This document shows positions 42,563 through 50,452 of a stretch of DNA of 64,000 nucleotides, piece by piece. The notes beneath the pieces were generated by a model. It searched no databases. It was not told the DNA's origin and saw nothing but the letters and a program-made list of their open reading frames with translations. Source of the stretch: Nitrospirota bacterium (GTDB lineage Bacteria > Nitrospirota > Thermodesulfovibrionia > UBA6902). The stretch is from positions 1-64,000 of the forward strand of contig JACRLN010000020.1 of assembly GCA_016215115.1 (NCBI GenBank), in the 5' to 3' direction. Numbering within the stretch: position 1 is the first letter of the stretch; each line of letters opens with the position of its first letter. The position numbers and the translations under genes were made by a program.

Positions 42563-43502
42563 CGGGGACTACGTTTCCCGGAAAATAAACGCTTGTGCCT
42601 CTGCGCCTTGCTTCAAGGTCAATTACTGAATCCCACAGTACATAATGACTTACATCCGCAATATGAACAAAAAGTATAAAACCGTCATTTGTTTTTTTGA
42701 TAGATACGGCATCATCAAAATCTTTTGCCGTCTCGCCGTCAATTGTTACGGTCAAAAGGCTTCGGCAATTAATCCTCTTTTGCAGAGATATTTCTCCGGT
42801 AAGTTCTTTAACTTCAGAGAGTACTGCAGAGGGAAATTTGCGGGAAAGGGAATATTCTTCAATAATAGTATCAATTTCATCAGCCGGTTCAGTAATATCA
42901 GTGAGGATTTTCAAGACCCTTCCTTCAGCGGGTTTAATAGCAGTCGGATAAGAAGTAAGTTCAATAACTACATTATCACCGTCTTTTGCGCCGGACTTAT
43001 TGCCGGGACTGACCAATATGCCGAAAGGTATTTTTCTGCTTTTTGGTTTCACGTAGAAAATGTCTCCCTCACGATAACACATCCCCACAATTTTCTTCTG
43101 AGCCCGCTCAAGGATTTTTATGATACTGCCTTCTCTTCTTGCCATACTTTCAATACGGGCTACTACCCTGTCACCTGACATGGCACCGGAAGTCTTTCGA
43201 GGAGGAATGAAAAGATCTCTTTCCCCGGATTTGTCAGGAATCAGAAACCCATATCCGTCTCTATGCGCCTCAAAAGACCCTGTGACGAGATTCATCTTGT
43301 CAGCCAGACCGTAGAAACCTGATCTTGTCTTGAAAATATCACCTGACTTTATTAAAGATTCCATAATTCGCTTAAGAGGGCGCATTTCTTTTTTATAAAT
43401 GCCGAGCGTTTTTGCAATTTCCTTGAGGTTTACAGGCCTGTCGGTTTTTGTCCTGAGGAAATTCAGGACGGCTTCTTTGTTATTGAGATCTTTTGGAATC
43501 AT
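42552..43502 (-). CDS. rnr: Ribonuclease R, N-terminal part of a frameshifted gene
   Basis: 316 residues. A winged-helix-like start (MIPKDLNNKEAVLNFLRTKT), two cold-shock domains (SFEAHRDGYGFLIPDKSGER; EGDIFYVKPKSRKIPFGILV) and the beginning of the RNB domain with its catalytic Asp cluster (LLTVTIDGETAKDFDDAVSI). The frame ends VYFPGNVVPDAA* instead of continuing VVP-MLPEKLSN. Around 42563-42567 the run GTCCCCGATG has one base too many for the normal frame. RNase R removes structured RNA 3' to 5'. It overlaps the end of the CobA-HemD gene upstream by 23 bases. Confidence 0.82.
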   Translation of the reverse strand: MIPKDLNNKEAVLNFLRTKTDRPVNLKEIAKTLGIYKKEMRPLKRIMESLIKSGDIFKTRSGFYGLADKMNLVTGSFEAHRDGYGFLIPDKSGERDLFIPPRKTSGAMSGDRVVARIESMARREGSIIKILERAQKKIVGMCYREGDIFYVKPKSRKIPFGILVSPGNKSGAKDGDNVVIELTSYPTAIKPAEGRVLKILTDITEPADEIDTIIEEYSLSRKFPSAVLSEVKELTGEISLQKRINCRSLLTVTIDGETAKDFDDAVSIKKTNDGFILFVHIADVSHYVLWDSVIDLEARRRGTSVYFPGNVVPDAA

Positions 43503-45063
43503 GAAGTTTTTTCGCCCACTTTATTATTTCATTCACCATTGCATCGATCGTTGCTTCCTTTGGCATTATGCTGACTTTCAATCCTGCCTTCTCCACGGCT
43601 TTTGCAGTGACCGGGCCGATTACTGCAATCGCAACATCTTTCAGCAGACCCTCTGCATCCTCTCCTGCTATATCCATAAAATTATTAAAAGTCGCTGCGC
43701 TTGTAAATGTTGCTATGGTGATTTTACCTTCTTTTAAAAACCGTTTTAATCTTTTGCCGTGTGTTTCAGGTTTTACAGCCCTGTATGCAGTGACGACGTC
43801 AATCTCTCCGCCGAGTTCTTTTATCTTCTCAGGGAGGATTTCCCGTCCAACCTCTGCCCTTGGAAGAAGAAATCTTACCCCTCTTAGCGCGGAAGTGCGG
43901 AAGTGCGGAAGTGCGGAAGTTTTATCTTCATTACTTTTGCACTTTTGCACTATTGCACTTATCAGTCCTTCCGCATTAAATTCCTCAGGCACCAGGTCTA
44001 CTTTTATTCCGTAATTATTAATTGCTGCTGCGGTCTTTGAACCAACCGCGCATATTTTTATTCCCTTCAAATCCCTTATATCCCTGCCTCTGTCAAATAA
44101 TCGCTTAAAGAAATATTTCACGCCGTTTGCGCTTGTGAGTATCAGCCAGTTGTAGAATTCAATTTTATCTATTGCATTATCGAGCTCTGTCCAGTCTTCA
44201 GGTGGTACAATCTCTATGGTATTAAATTCGATAATTTCCGCCCCAAGTTCTTCCAATGGTTCAAACCCCTCCGAATGTTCTCTTGTGACAAGAATACGCT
44301 GCCCGAAGAGAGGTTTCTTTTCATACCATTTGAGAACTTCTCTCAGCTTCACAACATCTCCGACTACCATAACTGCAGGTGGTTTAATTTCATTTTCTTT
44401 AACCAAATCGGATATATTTTTCAAATTACCTACAAGAGTTGTCTGATCAGCTCTTGTGCCCCAGCGTATTACAGCCACAGGGGTCTCAGAACTCCTGCCG
44501 TTGTCAATCAGCTTCTGACAGACAAGAGCGATGTTCTTAACGGTCATAAGAAACACAATTGTCCCTACGCCTGTTGCAAGCTTGGCCCAGTCAATGGAAC
44601 TTTCTTCCTTGGAAGCATCTTCATAACCCGGGACAATCGCAAGTGAAGATGAATAAAGTCTGTGCGTAAGTGGAATTCCTGCGTATGCAGGCGCTGCAAT
44701 TGCGGAGCTGACGCCGGGAACGATTTCAAATTCAATATCTTCTTTCGCTAATGCTTCCGCCTCTTCACCGCCTCTGCCGAATACAAACGGATCGCCGCCT
44801 TTTAACCGGCAGATAATTTTTCCTTCCTTTGCCTTTTCAACAAGAGTCAGATTTATCTCATCCTGCGTCATCGTGTGCTGTCCGCCCCGCTTGCCTGCGT
44901 AGATGAATTCAGCGTCATGATTGATGTAGTTCAGGACCTGCGCATTCAGGTGGAAATCATAAACCACCACCTCTGCCTTTTGAAGACATTTCAGACCTTT
45001 TACTGTAAGAAGACTTACATCCCCAGGCCCGGCGCCGACTATGTAGACTTTACCTTTTTGCAT
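43480..45063 (-). CDS. cobA-hemD: Uroporphyrinogen-III C-methyltransferase / synthase fusion (CobA-HemD)
   Basis: 527 residues. Residues 1-250 are SUMT: KVYIVGAGPGDVSLLTVKGL, CRLKGGDPFVFGRGGEEAEA, PGVSSAIAAPAYAGIPLTHR. From about 255 the HemD part starts: QRILVTREHSEGFEPLEELG, WLILTSANGVKYFFKRL, ICAVGSKTAAAINNYGI, LLPRAEVGREILPEKI, ATFTSAATFNNFMDIAGEDA. It closes the tetrapyrrole ring and makes precorrin-2 for sirohaem or B12. An insertion of about 18 residues, QKCKSNEDKTSALPHFRTSA, lies in HemD and is encoded by octamer tandem repeats. Confidence 0.93.
   Translation of the reverse strand: MQKGKVYIVGAGPGDVSLLTVKGLKCLQKAEVVVYDFHLNAQVLNYINHDAEFIYAGKRGGQHTMTQDEINLTLVEKAKEGKIICRLKGGDPFVFGRGGEEAEALAKEDIEFEIVPGVSSAIAAPAYAGIPLTHRLYSSSLAIVPGYEDASKEESSIDWAKLATGVGTIVFLMTVKNIALVCQKLIDNGRSSETPVAVIRWGTRADQTTLVGNLKNISDLVKENEIKPPAVMVVGDVVKLREVLKWYEKKPLFGQRILVTREHSEGFEPLEELGAEIIEFNTIEIVPPEDWTELDNAIDKIEFYNWLILTSANGVKYFFKRLFDRGRDIRDLKGIKICAVGSKTAAAINNYGIKVDLVPEEFNAEGLISAIVQKCKSNEDKTSALPHFRTSALRGVRFLLPRAEVGREILPEKIKELGGEIDVVTAYRAVKPETHGKRLKRFLKEGKITIATFTSAATFNNFMDIAGEDAEGLLKDVAIAVIGPVTAKAVEKAGLKVSIMPKEATIDAMVNEIIKWAKKLHDSKRSQ
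43889..43957. repeat. Octamer tandem repeats translated within hemD
   Basis: GCGGAAGT occurs four times in a row (43889-43920). A second array of CTTTTGCA, CTTTTGCA, CTATTGCA follows at 43934-43957. Both units are 8 bp, so gain or loss of one unit would shift the frame; the present total keeps it open. Confidence 0.85.
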
Positions 45064-45230
45064 GTGTTGATTTGTTTATTGTGAGTATATACCGGTTTAA
45101 CTTTGCAGAAAGGTGTCGGAACCCTTACCGAACCCCACAGCAATAAAGTCGACCGACATAATTTCAGAATCAAGAAGAAAATTGAAAATTTGAAATTTAA
45201 AATTTTAAATTTCAAATTAAAATGCGTTCC

Positions 45231-45512
45231 CTAAGCCTTGTTCACCATCTCCCGCAATTCTTTGCCGACCTTGAAGAAGGGGACCTTTTTTGGCGGCACA
45301 CTGACAGAGTCGCCGGTTTTTGGATTTCTGGCTTTTCTTGCATTCCTGTTGCGGAGTCTGAAATTGCCAAAACCCCTGATTTCAACTTTCCCGCCTTTTG
45401 CAAGCGCTTCCTTGATGCTCTCAAAAACGGTCTCAACGATAACTTCTACCTGCTTTTTTGAGAGACCTTCCACTTTCTCTGCAATTTTTTCAATAAGAAC
45501 CGACTTTGTCAT
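45231..45512 (-). CDS. HU/IHF-family DNA-binding protein
   Basis: 93 residues: MTKSVLIEKIAEKVEGLSKK, EALAKGGKVEIRGFGNFRLR, NARKARNPKTGDSVSVPPKK, VPFFKVGKELREMVNK. RNPKTG and the Pro at the arm tip are the DNA-bending signature; the sequence is closer to IHF-beta-like proteins than to HU. GGAGGAAATT precedes the ATG. Distance to sppA is 61 bases, and both flanks are AT repeats of the kind AAATTTGAAATTTGAAATTT. In this lineage it commonly ends the rpsA-sppA operon. It would bend DNA and, like IHF elsewhere, could help sigma-54 promoters. Confidence 0.92.
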   Translation of the reverse strand: MTKSVLIEKIAEKVEGLSKKQVEVIVETVFESIKEALAKGGKVEIRGFGNFRLRNRNARKARNPKTGDSVSVPPKKVPFFKVGKELREMVNKA

Positions 45513-45573
45513 AATTTCCTCCGAATAAAAAATTTGAAATTTGAAATTTGAGATTTGAGATTTAAAATTTCCA

Positions 45574-46437
45574 TTACGGTATCATCAAGTATTTTAAACT
45601 GATGCCATGAAAGACGTTTTCCATCAGTTTTCCAGGAAATTCCCCTTTCAGTATATCAAAAAAGCTGAATTTTTCTTTTTTCTGAATAACCTGGGGCTCA
45701 CCCTTGATGCCGGTCAACTTGCCTGCAAGCATGATTGCGTCCTGAAGATTTCCCAATTCATCAACAAGTCCAAGTTCTTTTGCCATTCTGCCGGTGAATA
45801 TTCTCCCGTCAGCAAGTTTTTTAATCTCCTCAAATTTCTTCTTTCTGCCCTCAGATACAGCCATAATAAACTGATTGTGCACATCATCGAGTACGTTCTG
45901 CAAAATCTGTTTCTCTTCTGGTTTCAGTGATTTAAAAATTGATGCGATATCTTTATGCTCCCCGCTTTTTATAACTTGGGTTTCCACACCTATTTTTTGC
46001 ATAAGACCTGAAATATTCGGGATTTCCATAATTACACCTATGGAACCTGTAAGCGTTCCGGCATTTGCCACAATTTTATCAGCAGGGGCGGCAATATAAT
46101 ATCCCCCGGAAGCTGCTACCGTACCCATTGAAACAACAACCTTTTTCTTTTCTTTAAACTTTAAGATTTCTTCATATATTTCCTGAGATGGGGCCACGGC
46201 TCCGCCGGGACTGTCAATCCTTATAATAACGGCTTTTATAGAATTATTTTTTTCGTATTCCCTTAATTCTTCAATAATATCGGTTGAATCAAGAATAACA
46301 CCTGTAACGCGTACGAGTGCAACTTTTTCTCCTAATGGACCCTTATGGGTAAAAGTAAGCATAAGACTCAGTACTAAAATGAGTGCTAAAATAACAGCTA
46401 AAATAATCAGAACCTTTTTCAAGTTAAAGTTCTCCAT
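45574..46437 (-). CDS. sppA: Signal peptide peptidase SppA
   Basis: 287 residues, one N-terminal membrane helix (about 8-28, VLIILAVILALILVLSLMLT). S49 peptidase: VIIRIDSPGGAVAPSQEIYE, VVVSMGTVAASGGYYIAAPA (catalytic Ser region), ANAGTLTGSIGVIMEIPNI and VDELGNLQDAIMLA. This is the short SppA form of about 290-300 residues with one catalytic domain. It degrades leftover signal peptides in the membrane. The start is seven bases after the rpsA stop, so the two genes are one transcript. Confidence 0.93.
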   Translation of the reverse strand: MENFNLKKVLIILAVILALILVLSLMLTFTHKGPLGEKVALVRVTGVILDSTDIIEELREYEKNNSIKAVIIRIDSPGGAVAPSQEIYEEILKFKEKKKVVVSMGTVAASGGYYIAAPADKIVANAGTLTGSIGVIMEIPNISGLMQKIGVETQVIKSGEHKDIASIFKSLKPEEKQILQNVLDDVHNQFIMAVSEGRKKKFEEIKKLADGRIFTGRMAKELGLVDELGNLQDAIMLAGKLTGIKGEPQVIQKKEKFSFFDILKGEFPGKLMENVFHGISLKYLMIP

Positions 46438-46444
46438 CCCGATT

Positions 46445-48022
46445 TCAGCCTATCATCGTTTTCAGGCTGAGGTCCATCTTTCTCTCGGCGGGATTGATAT
46501 TTATTACCCTTGCAGTTAATTCTATCCCTGGCCTGAAGAGGTCTTCGATCTTTTCCTCGGGCTTTTTTTCTATTTCAGATTTGTGTATTAAACCTTCTAC
46601 TCCGTCCTCAAGCTCCAAAAAGATACCGAAATCGGTAATGTTTGCTACCTTGCCGGTTACTGTATCACCCATCTTGTATTTACCGGGTATTTCGTTAATC
46701 CATGGATCGGGAGTCAGTTCCTTGAGCCCTACTGAAATGCGCTCCTTTTCAGGTTCGAAGTTCAGAACCACAACCTCAATCTGCTGTCCTTTCTTGAGTA
46801 CATCTGAGGGATGTTTTATGCGTTTCAACCATGAAATGTCAGATATATGGAGGAGTGCATCGATCCCTTCATCGAGGGCAATAAAGGCTCCGAAATCAGC
46901 AAAGCTTTTTACCCTTCCGGTTATTTTCTGCCCCACAACATATGTATTTTTTAAGATTTCCCACGGATTTTGTTTGAGTTGTTTTATGCTTAAGGATACT
47001 TTTTTATCTTCTTTGTTCACTTTCAGTATAACTGCTTCAACCTTGTCTCCCACAGAGAAATATTTTGAAGGTTTTATAGACTTTTCCACCCAGTCGATCT
47101 CACTTACATGTATAAGGCCTTCAAGCCCTTCTTCGAGTTCAATAAATATACCGTAATCAGTAGTGGTAATCACTTTTCCCAGCACTTTTTTCCCAACAGG
47201 ATATTTTTCTTCCACCGAAGTCCACGGATCGGCTTTTTTCTGTTTATAACCGAGTGTCACCTTTCCTGTTTCAGGATTGAATGTAAGAACAACCACTTCA
47301 ACAGTATCACCGATACTGAATAATTCACCGGGGTGACTGATCCTTCCCCATGACATGTCAGATATATGCAGCAGACCGTCTATTCCCCCAAGATCAATAA
47401 ACGCTCCATAGTCAGTAAGATTCTTAATGATGCCTTTAACAAGAGCTCCTTCTTTAAGCTGATGCACCGTCTGCTCCCTGAGTTTATTCCGTTGCTCTTC
47501 AAGGAGTACACGTCTTGAGACTATTACATTGGAACCTTTATGATTTATGTTAATCACCTTGAAGGCACAATTTTGTCCGATGAGATAATCCGGATTTTTT
47601 GTAGCCTTCAAATCAATCTGGGAACCTGGCAGAAAGGCGCTTATCCCGCCAATAGTAACAGTCATGCCGCCTTTGACCTTTCCGGTGATCTTCCCGTCTA
47701 CTGCAAGTCCTTTATTAAAGGCATTCTCAAGCATATCCCAGGTCCTAATCCCTTCAGCCTTTTGCCTTGATAGCTTCACGAAGCCGTCAGAATCATTCAG
47801 GTTAACAACAAACACCTCAATATTGTCTCCTGCTTTTAAATGATTGATATCATCCTCCAAGAGTTCTCCCAGAGGGATAAAACCTTCACACTTGGTTCCT
47901 ACGTCTACAATGACACCGTCCGGCTTTACCTGCAAAACATTGCCTTTGACGATGGCTCTTTCTTTTAATCCCTTAAAAGTATTGGCATAAAGTTTTTCCA
48001 AATCGTTCATTTGAGTTTCCAT
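46445..48022 (-). CDS. rpsA: 30S ribosomal protein S1
   Basis: 525 residues with six S1 motifs, for example GNVLQVKPDGVIVDVGTKCE, GKVKGGMTVTIGGISAFLPG, GIIKNLTDYGAFIDLGGIDG, GKVITTTDYGIFIELEEGLE, GRVKSFADFGAFIALDEGID and GKVANITDFGIFLELEDGVE. It brings mRNA to the ribosome. The ATG at 48022 is far from GGGAGGT in the end of ispH; ATG 48010 (MNDLEKLY) is an alternative. It is flanked by ispH and sppA on the same strand, 14 and 7 bases away. Confidence 0.96.
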   Translation of the reverse strand: METQMNDLEKLYANTFKGLKERAIVKGNVLQVKPDGVIVDVGTKCEGFIPLGELLEDDINHLKAGDNIEVFVVNLNDSDGFVKLSRQKAEGIRTWDMLENAFNKGLAVDGKITGKVKGGMTVTIGGISAFLPGSQIDLKATKNPDYLIGQNCAFKVININHKGSNVIVSRRVLLEEQRNKLREQTVHQLKEGALVKGIIKNLTDYGAFIDLGGIDGLLHISDMSWGRISHPGELFSIGDTVEVVVLTFNPETGKVTLGYKQKKADPWTSVEEKYPVGKKVLGKVITTTDYGIFIELEEGLEGLIHVSEIDWVEKSIKPSKYFSVGDKVEAVILKVNKEDKKVSLSIKQLKQNPWEILKNTYVVGQKITGRVKSFADFGAFIALDEGIDALLHISDISWLKRIKHPSDVLKKGQQIEVVVLNFEPEKERISVGLKELTPDPWINEIPGKYKMGDTVTGKVANITDFGIFLELEDGVEGLIHKSEIEKKPEEKIEDLFRPGIELTARVININPAERKMDLSLKTMIG

Positions 48023-48036
48023 AGTTATATATTATA

Positions 48037-48876
48037 TTACCTCCCGACAGAAATTTCTTTAATTTTTTTTACAACATCATTAATTATCCGTTGTGGTGTT
48101 GAAGCGCCTCCTGATATGCCGACTTTTTCTACCTTGTTCAACCATTTTTTTACGATCTCTCCAGCCGTTTCTATGTGATATACTTTGGAGCATACTTCCC
48201 TTGAAAGTTTAACAAGCTGGTTTGTATTGGCGCTGTTTTTGCCTCCAACGATTATCATAAGGTCTACTTTTTTTGCAAGTTCTTTTGTCTCCTTGACTCT
48301 TTGTGCAGTTGAATCGCATATTGTATTGTAAATTTTTATTTCCCTCGCTGTGCTGATTACCTGAAGGATAATTTTTTTTAAAGTTTCAAATGATTGAGTT
48401 GTCTGAACGATTATACCAACCTTCTTTTTTATGTTGGTCAGAGTTTCAGCCTCACTTGCAACGATTACATCACTGCCGGCAAAACCAATTAATCCCTGCA
48501 CTTCCGGATGATGTTTATCCCCGATTATAAGCACCTGATAGCCTTCGTCTCTCAGTTTCTTTGTAAAGTTCTGCGCTTTTTTGACAAAGGGACAGGTAGC
48601 ATCGATGAGATTATATCTCATTTTTGATGTTTCAGCATACACCTCAGGTGATACCCCGTGGGTTCTGATAATAAGGGTTTTAATATCCGTGGAGTGGAGG
48701 GCCTCCGTTGTATTTATTCCTTTCTGTTTCAGTTCGCTGACCACCTGGGGGTTATGAATCAGCGGCCCGTAAGTGTATATGCCTTTCTTAGATTCTTTTG
48801 CAAGATTAAAAGCAATATCAATGGCGCGTTTAACCCCGAAACAAAAACCTGCTTTTTTACCGACTATAATATCCAT
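48037..48876 (-). CDS. ispH: 4-hydroxy-3-methylbut-2-enyl diphosphate reductase
   Basis: 279 residues. MDIIVGKKAGFCFGVKRAID (first Fe-S Cys), IIRTHGVSPEVYAETSKMRY, LIDATCPFVKKAQ (second Cys), IGDKHHPEVQGLIGFAG, TTQSFETLKKI, YNTICDSTAQRVKETKELA (third Cys), VGGKNSANTNQLVKLS and KVGISGGASTPQRIINDV. The Fe4S4 enzyme makes IPP and DMAPP in the MEP pathway. Its ATG shares the A of the plsC stop (TAATG). The ispH-rpsA neighbourhood is widespread in this part of the bacterial tree. Confidence 0.96.
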   Translation of the reverse strand: MDIIVGKKAGFCFGVKRAIDIAFNLAKESKKGIYTYGPLIHNPQVVSELKQKGINTTEALHSTDIKTLIIRTHGVSPEVYAETSKMRYNLIDATCPFVKKAQNFTKKLRDEGYQVLIIGDKHHPEVQGLIGFAGSDVIVASEAETLTNIKKKVGIIVQTTQSFETLKKIILQVISTAREIKIYNTICDSTAQRVKETKELAKKVDLMIIVGGKNSANTNQLVKLSREVCSKVYHIETAGEIVKKWLNKVEKVGISGGASTPQRIINDVVKKIKEISVGR

Positions 48877-49496
48877 TATGTTTTTTTCAACGCTCTTATT
48901 GCAGCCATTACTTCTTTGCTGATATCCTCATAAATAAGATGAGGGGAATAATTTATTTTGTGTATAGAAGTATAATATATCGGTTTGTCAAATACTACTG
49001 TTATCTTCGCCCTCTTGAGCCATTTGGCATTAACCGGCAGCGCCATGTCAGTTCCTGTTATGAAAGCAGGAACAACCGGTGAGTTACTTAGACTAATAAG
49101 CATGCCTACGCCACGTTTGACTTCGAGGAAATCGCCGGTTTCACTCCTTCTCCCTTCAGGGAACAGAACAATAACCTCTCCTTTTTTAAGTCTCCTGACG
49201 GCCTCCTTTATAGTCGAGGGTTGGGTTTTTTGCCTGTCAACAGGAATTGCGGTTTGTCTCATTCCCCAGCTTAATATGGGTATTTCAAATAACCCCTTTC
49301 TCGCCATGAATGTGGCCCTTCTTGGAAGGACAGCGCCTAACAGAGGAGGATCTATATAGCTAATATGATTTGCAGCAATGATTACGCCTCCTTCCAAAGG
49401 AATATTCTCTTTGCCCTTAACAACCACTCCGCCATTGATCCAGAGGATAAAACGTATCAAGATTTGCGTAAGCTTGTACAGGAAATCTATTAACAT
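48876..49496 (-). CDS. plsC: 1-acyl-sn-glycerol-3-phosphate acyltransferase
   Basis: 206 residues from ATG 49496 (MLIDFLYKLTQILIRFILW). Motif I NHISYID (NHxxxxD), then GVIIAANHISYIDPPLLGAV, motif III FPEGRRSETGD. It makes phosphatidic acid at the membrane. An ATG at 49517 adds MTKWWNT, but these codons come from the end of a palindromic repeat (CGGGAATGACGAAATGG), so I reject it. The stop overlaps the ispH start by one base. cmk lies upstream, after the repeat. Confidence 0.9.
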   Translation of the reverse strand: MLIDFLYKLTQILIRFILWINGGVVVKGKENIPLEGGVIIAANHISYIDPPLLGAVLPRRATFMARKGLFEIPILSWGMRQTAIPVDRQKTQPSTIKEAVRRLKKGEVIVLFPEGRRSETGDFLEVKRGVGMLISLSNSPVVPAFITGTDMALPVNAKWLKRAKITVVFDKPIYYTSIHKINYSPHLIYEDISKEVMAAIRALKKT

Positions 49497-49509
49497 TGTA
49501 TTCCACCAT

Positions 49510-49578
49510 TTCGTCATTCCCGCTTAAAAAACTTCGGGCATGACGACTAATTTATGTGTCTCTACTTATGACCGCATT
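49510..49578. repeat. Shortened palindromic MITE-like copy between cmk and plsC
   Basis: GTCATTCCCGCTTAAAAAAC and CTTCGGGCATGAC are followed by TAATTTATGTGTCTCTACTT and ATGAC. Read on the minus strand this matches the left end of the element at 57967 (CATAAGTAAAGACACATAAA). Its middle is missing. Confidence 0.65.
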
Positions 49579-49587
49579 AGTAACAAC

Positions 49588-50235
49588 TTATTTTTTCAAA
49601 CTCTCAATTATCTTTTCAACAACCTCATCGATACTCAAATTTGTTGAATCTATATAAATCATATCATCGGTTCTTTTTAGAGGGGAGGTTTTTCGGGATG
49701 AGTCCCTTAAGTCCCTCCTTCTGATATCTTCAATGGTTGTTTCACGAGTAATACTTGGGTCTTTTAATTTCATTTCTTCGTATCTTCTTCTGGCCCTTTC
49801 TTCAACACCTGCGTCGAGGTAGAATTTGTTCCCCGATTCAGGGAAAATGGTTGTTCCGGTGTCTCTGCCCTCGATCACAACTTTGCCCTGAAGGCATATG
49901 TTTCTCTGTATGGAAAATAAGCCTTGCCTCACAACAGGTATTGCCGAGACCTGAGAACTTAATTCCCCGATTTCGGCTGTTCTGATTTCCGAAGTAATAT
50001 CTATACCGTCAACAGTAATCATGTCTCCATTAAAAGCGATATCTGTTTTGTCCAGTAACTTCTTCAATGTTTCTTCATCATCAAGTTTGATTTTTGCTTT
50101 CATCACCTTCCATGCAACTGCCCTGTACAGGGCGCCTGTATCAAGGTATCTATATCCCAGTTTTTTAGCAAGGAGTCTGGCAATCGTGCCTTTGCCGGCG
50201 CCCGAGGGCCCGTCTATGGTTATTACGCTTTTCAT
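49588..50235 (-). CDS. cmk: Cytidylate kinase
   Basis: 215 residues: VITIDGPSGAGKGTIARLLA (P-loop), YRYLDTGALYRAVAWKVM, VVIEGRDTGTTIFPES (RDTGTTIFP variant of RDIGTVVFP), FYLDAGVEERARRRYEEM, RDSSRKTSPLKRTDDMIYID. It phosphorylates CMP and dCMP. The aroA-cmk-plsC-ispH-rpsA order is a well-known conserved run. About 215 bases with a direct-repeat-rich C/G element separate it from aroA. Confidence 0.95.
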   Translation of the reverse strand: MKSVITIDGPSGAGKGTIARLLAKKLGYRYLDTGALYRAVAWKVMKAKIKLDDEETLKKLLDKTDIAFNGDMITVDGIDITSEIRTAEIGELSSQVSAIPVVRQGLFSIQRNICLQGKVVIEGRDTGTTIFPESGNKFYLDAGVEERARRRYEEMKLKDPSITRETTIEDIRRRDLRDSSRKTSPLKRTDDMIYIDSTNLSIDEVVEKIIESLKK

Positions 50236-50244
50236 AGATAATAT

Positions 50245-50370
50245 TTAAATCCCCCTCACCCTGACCCTCTCCCGCAAGGGGAGAGGGGATTTGAGAGCAA
50301 TATTTTCCCCTTGTTGAAGTTTCTCCTCAGCCTCTCCCCTCCCTTGACGGGAGGGGATGAAGGGGAGGGT
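50245..50370. repeat. C/G-run repeat between aroA and cmk
   Basis: CCCTCACCCTGACCCTCTCC, GCAAGGGGAGAGGGG, then CTCTCCCCTCCCTTGACGGG and AGGGGATGAAGGGGAGGGTG. These form two potential hairpins. It resembles a widespread 'CCCTCACCCTAACCCTCTCCC' repeat class. No gene is present. Confidence 0.6.
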
Positions 50371-50452
50371 GTAAGGGAATAGTTCAAAATGAAGTCTATA
50401 TTAACAAAATCTGAGATTCTAAGCTATGCTGGGTTTTTTGGGCAGGGTTATC

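Noticed and set aside
42563-42567. Programmed +1 frameshift as the default reading for RNase R
   Set aside because: CCC-G is shift-prone in principle, but no stimulating element is visible and a sequencing error or mutation is more likely; kept as one option in the findings.
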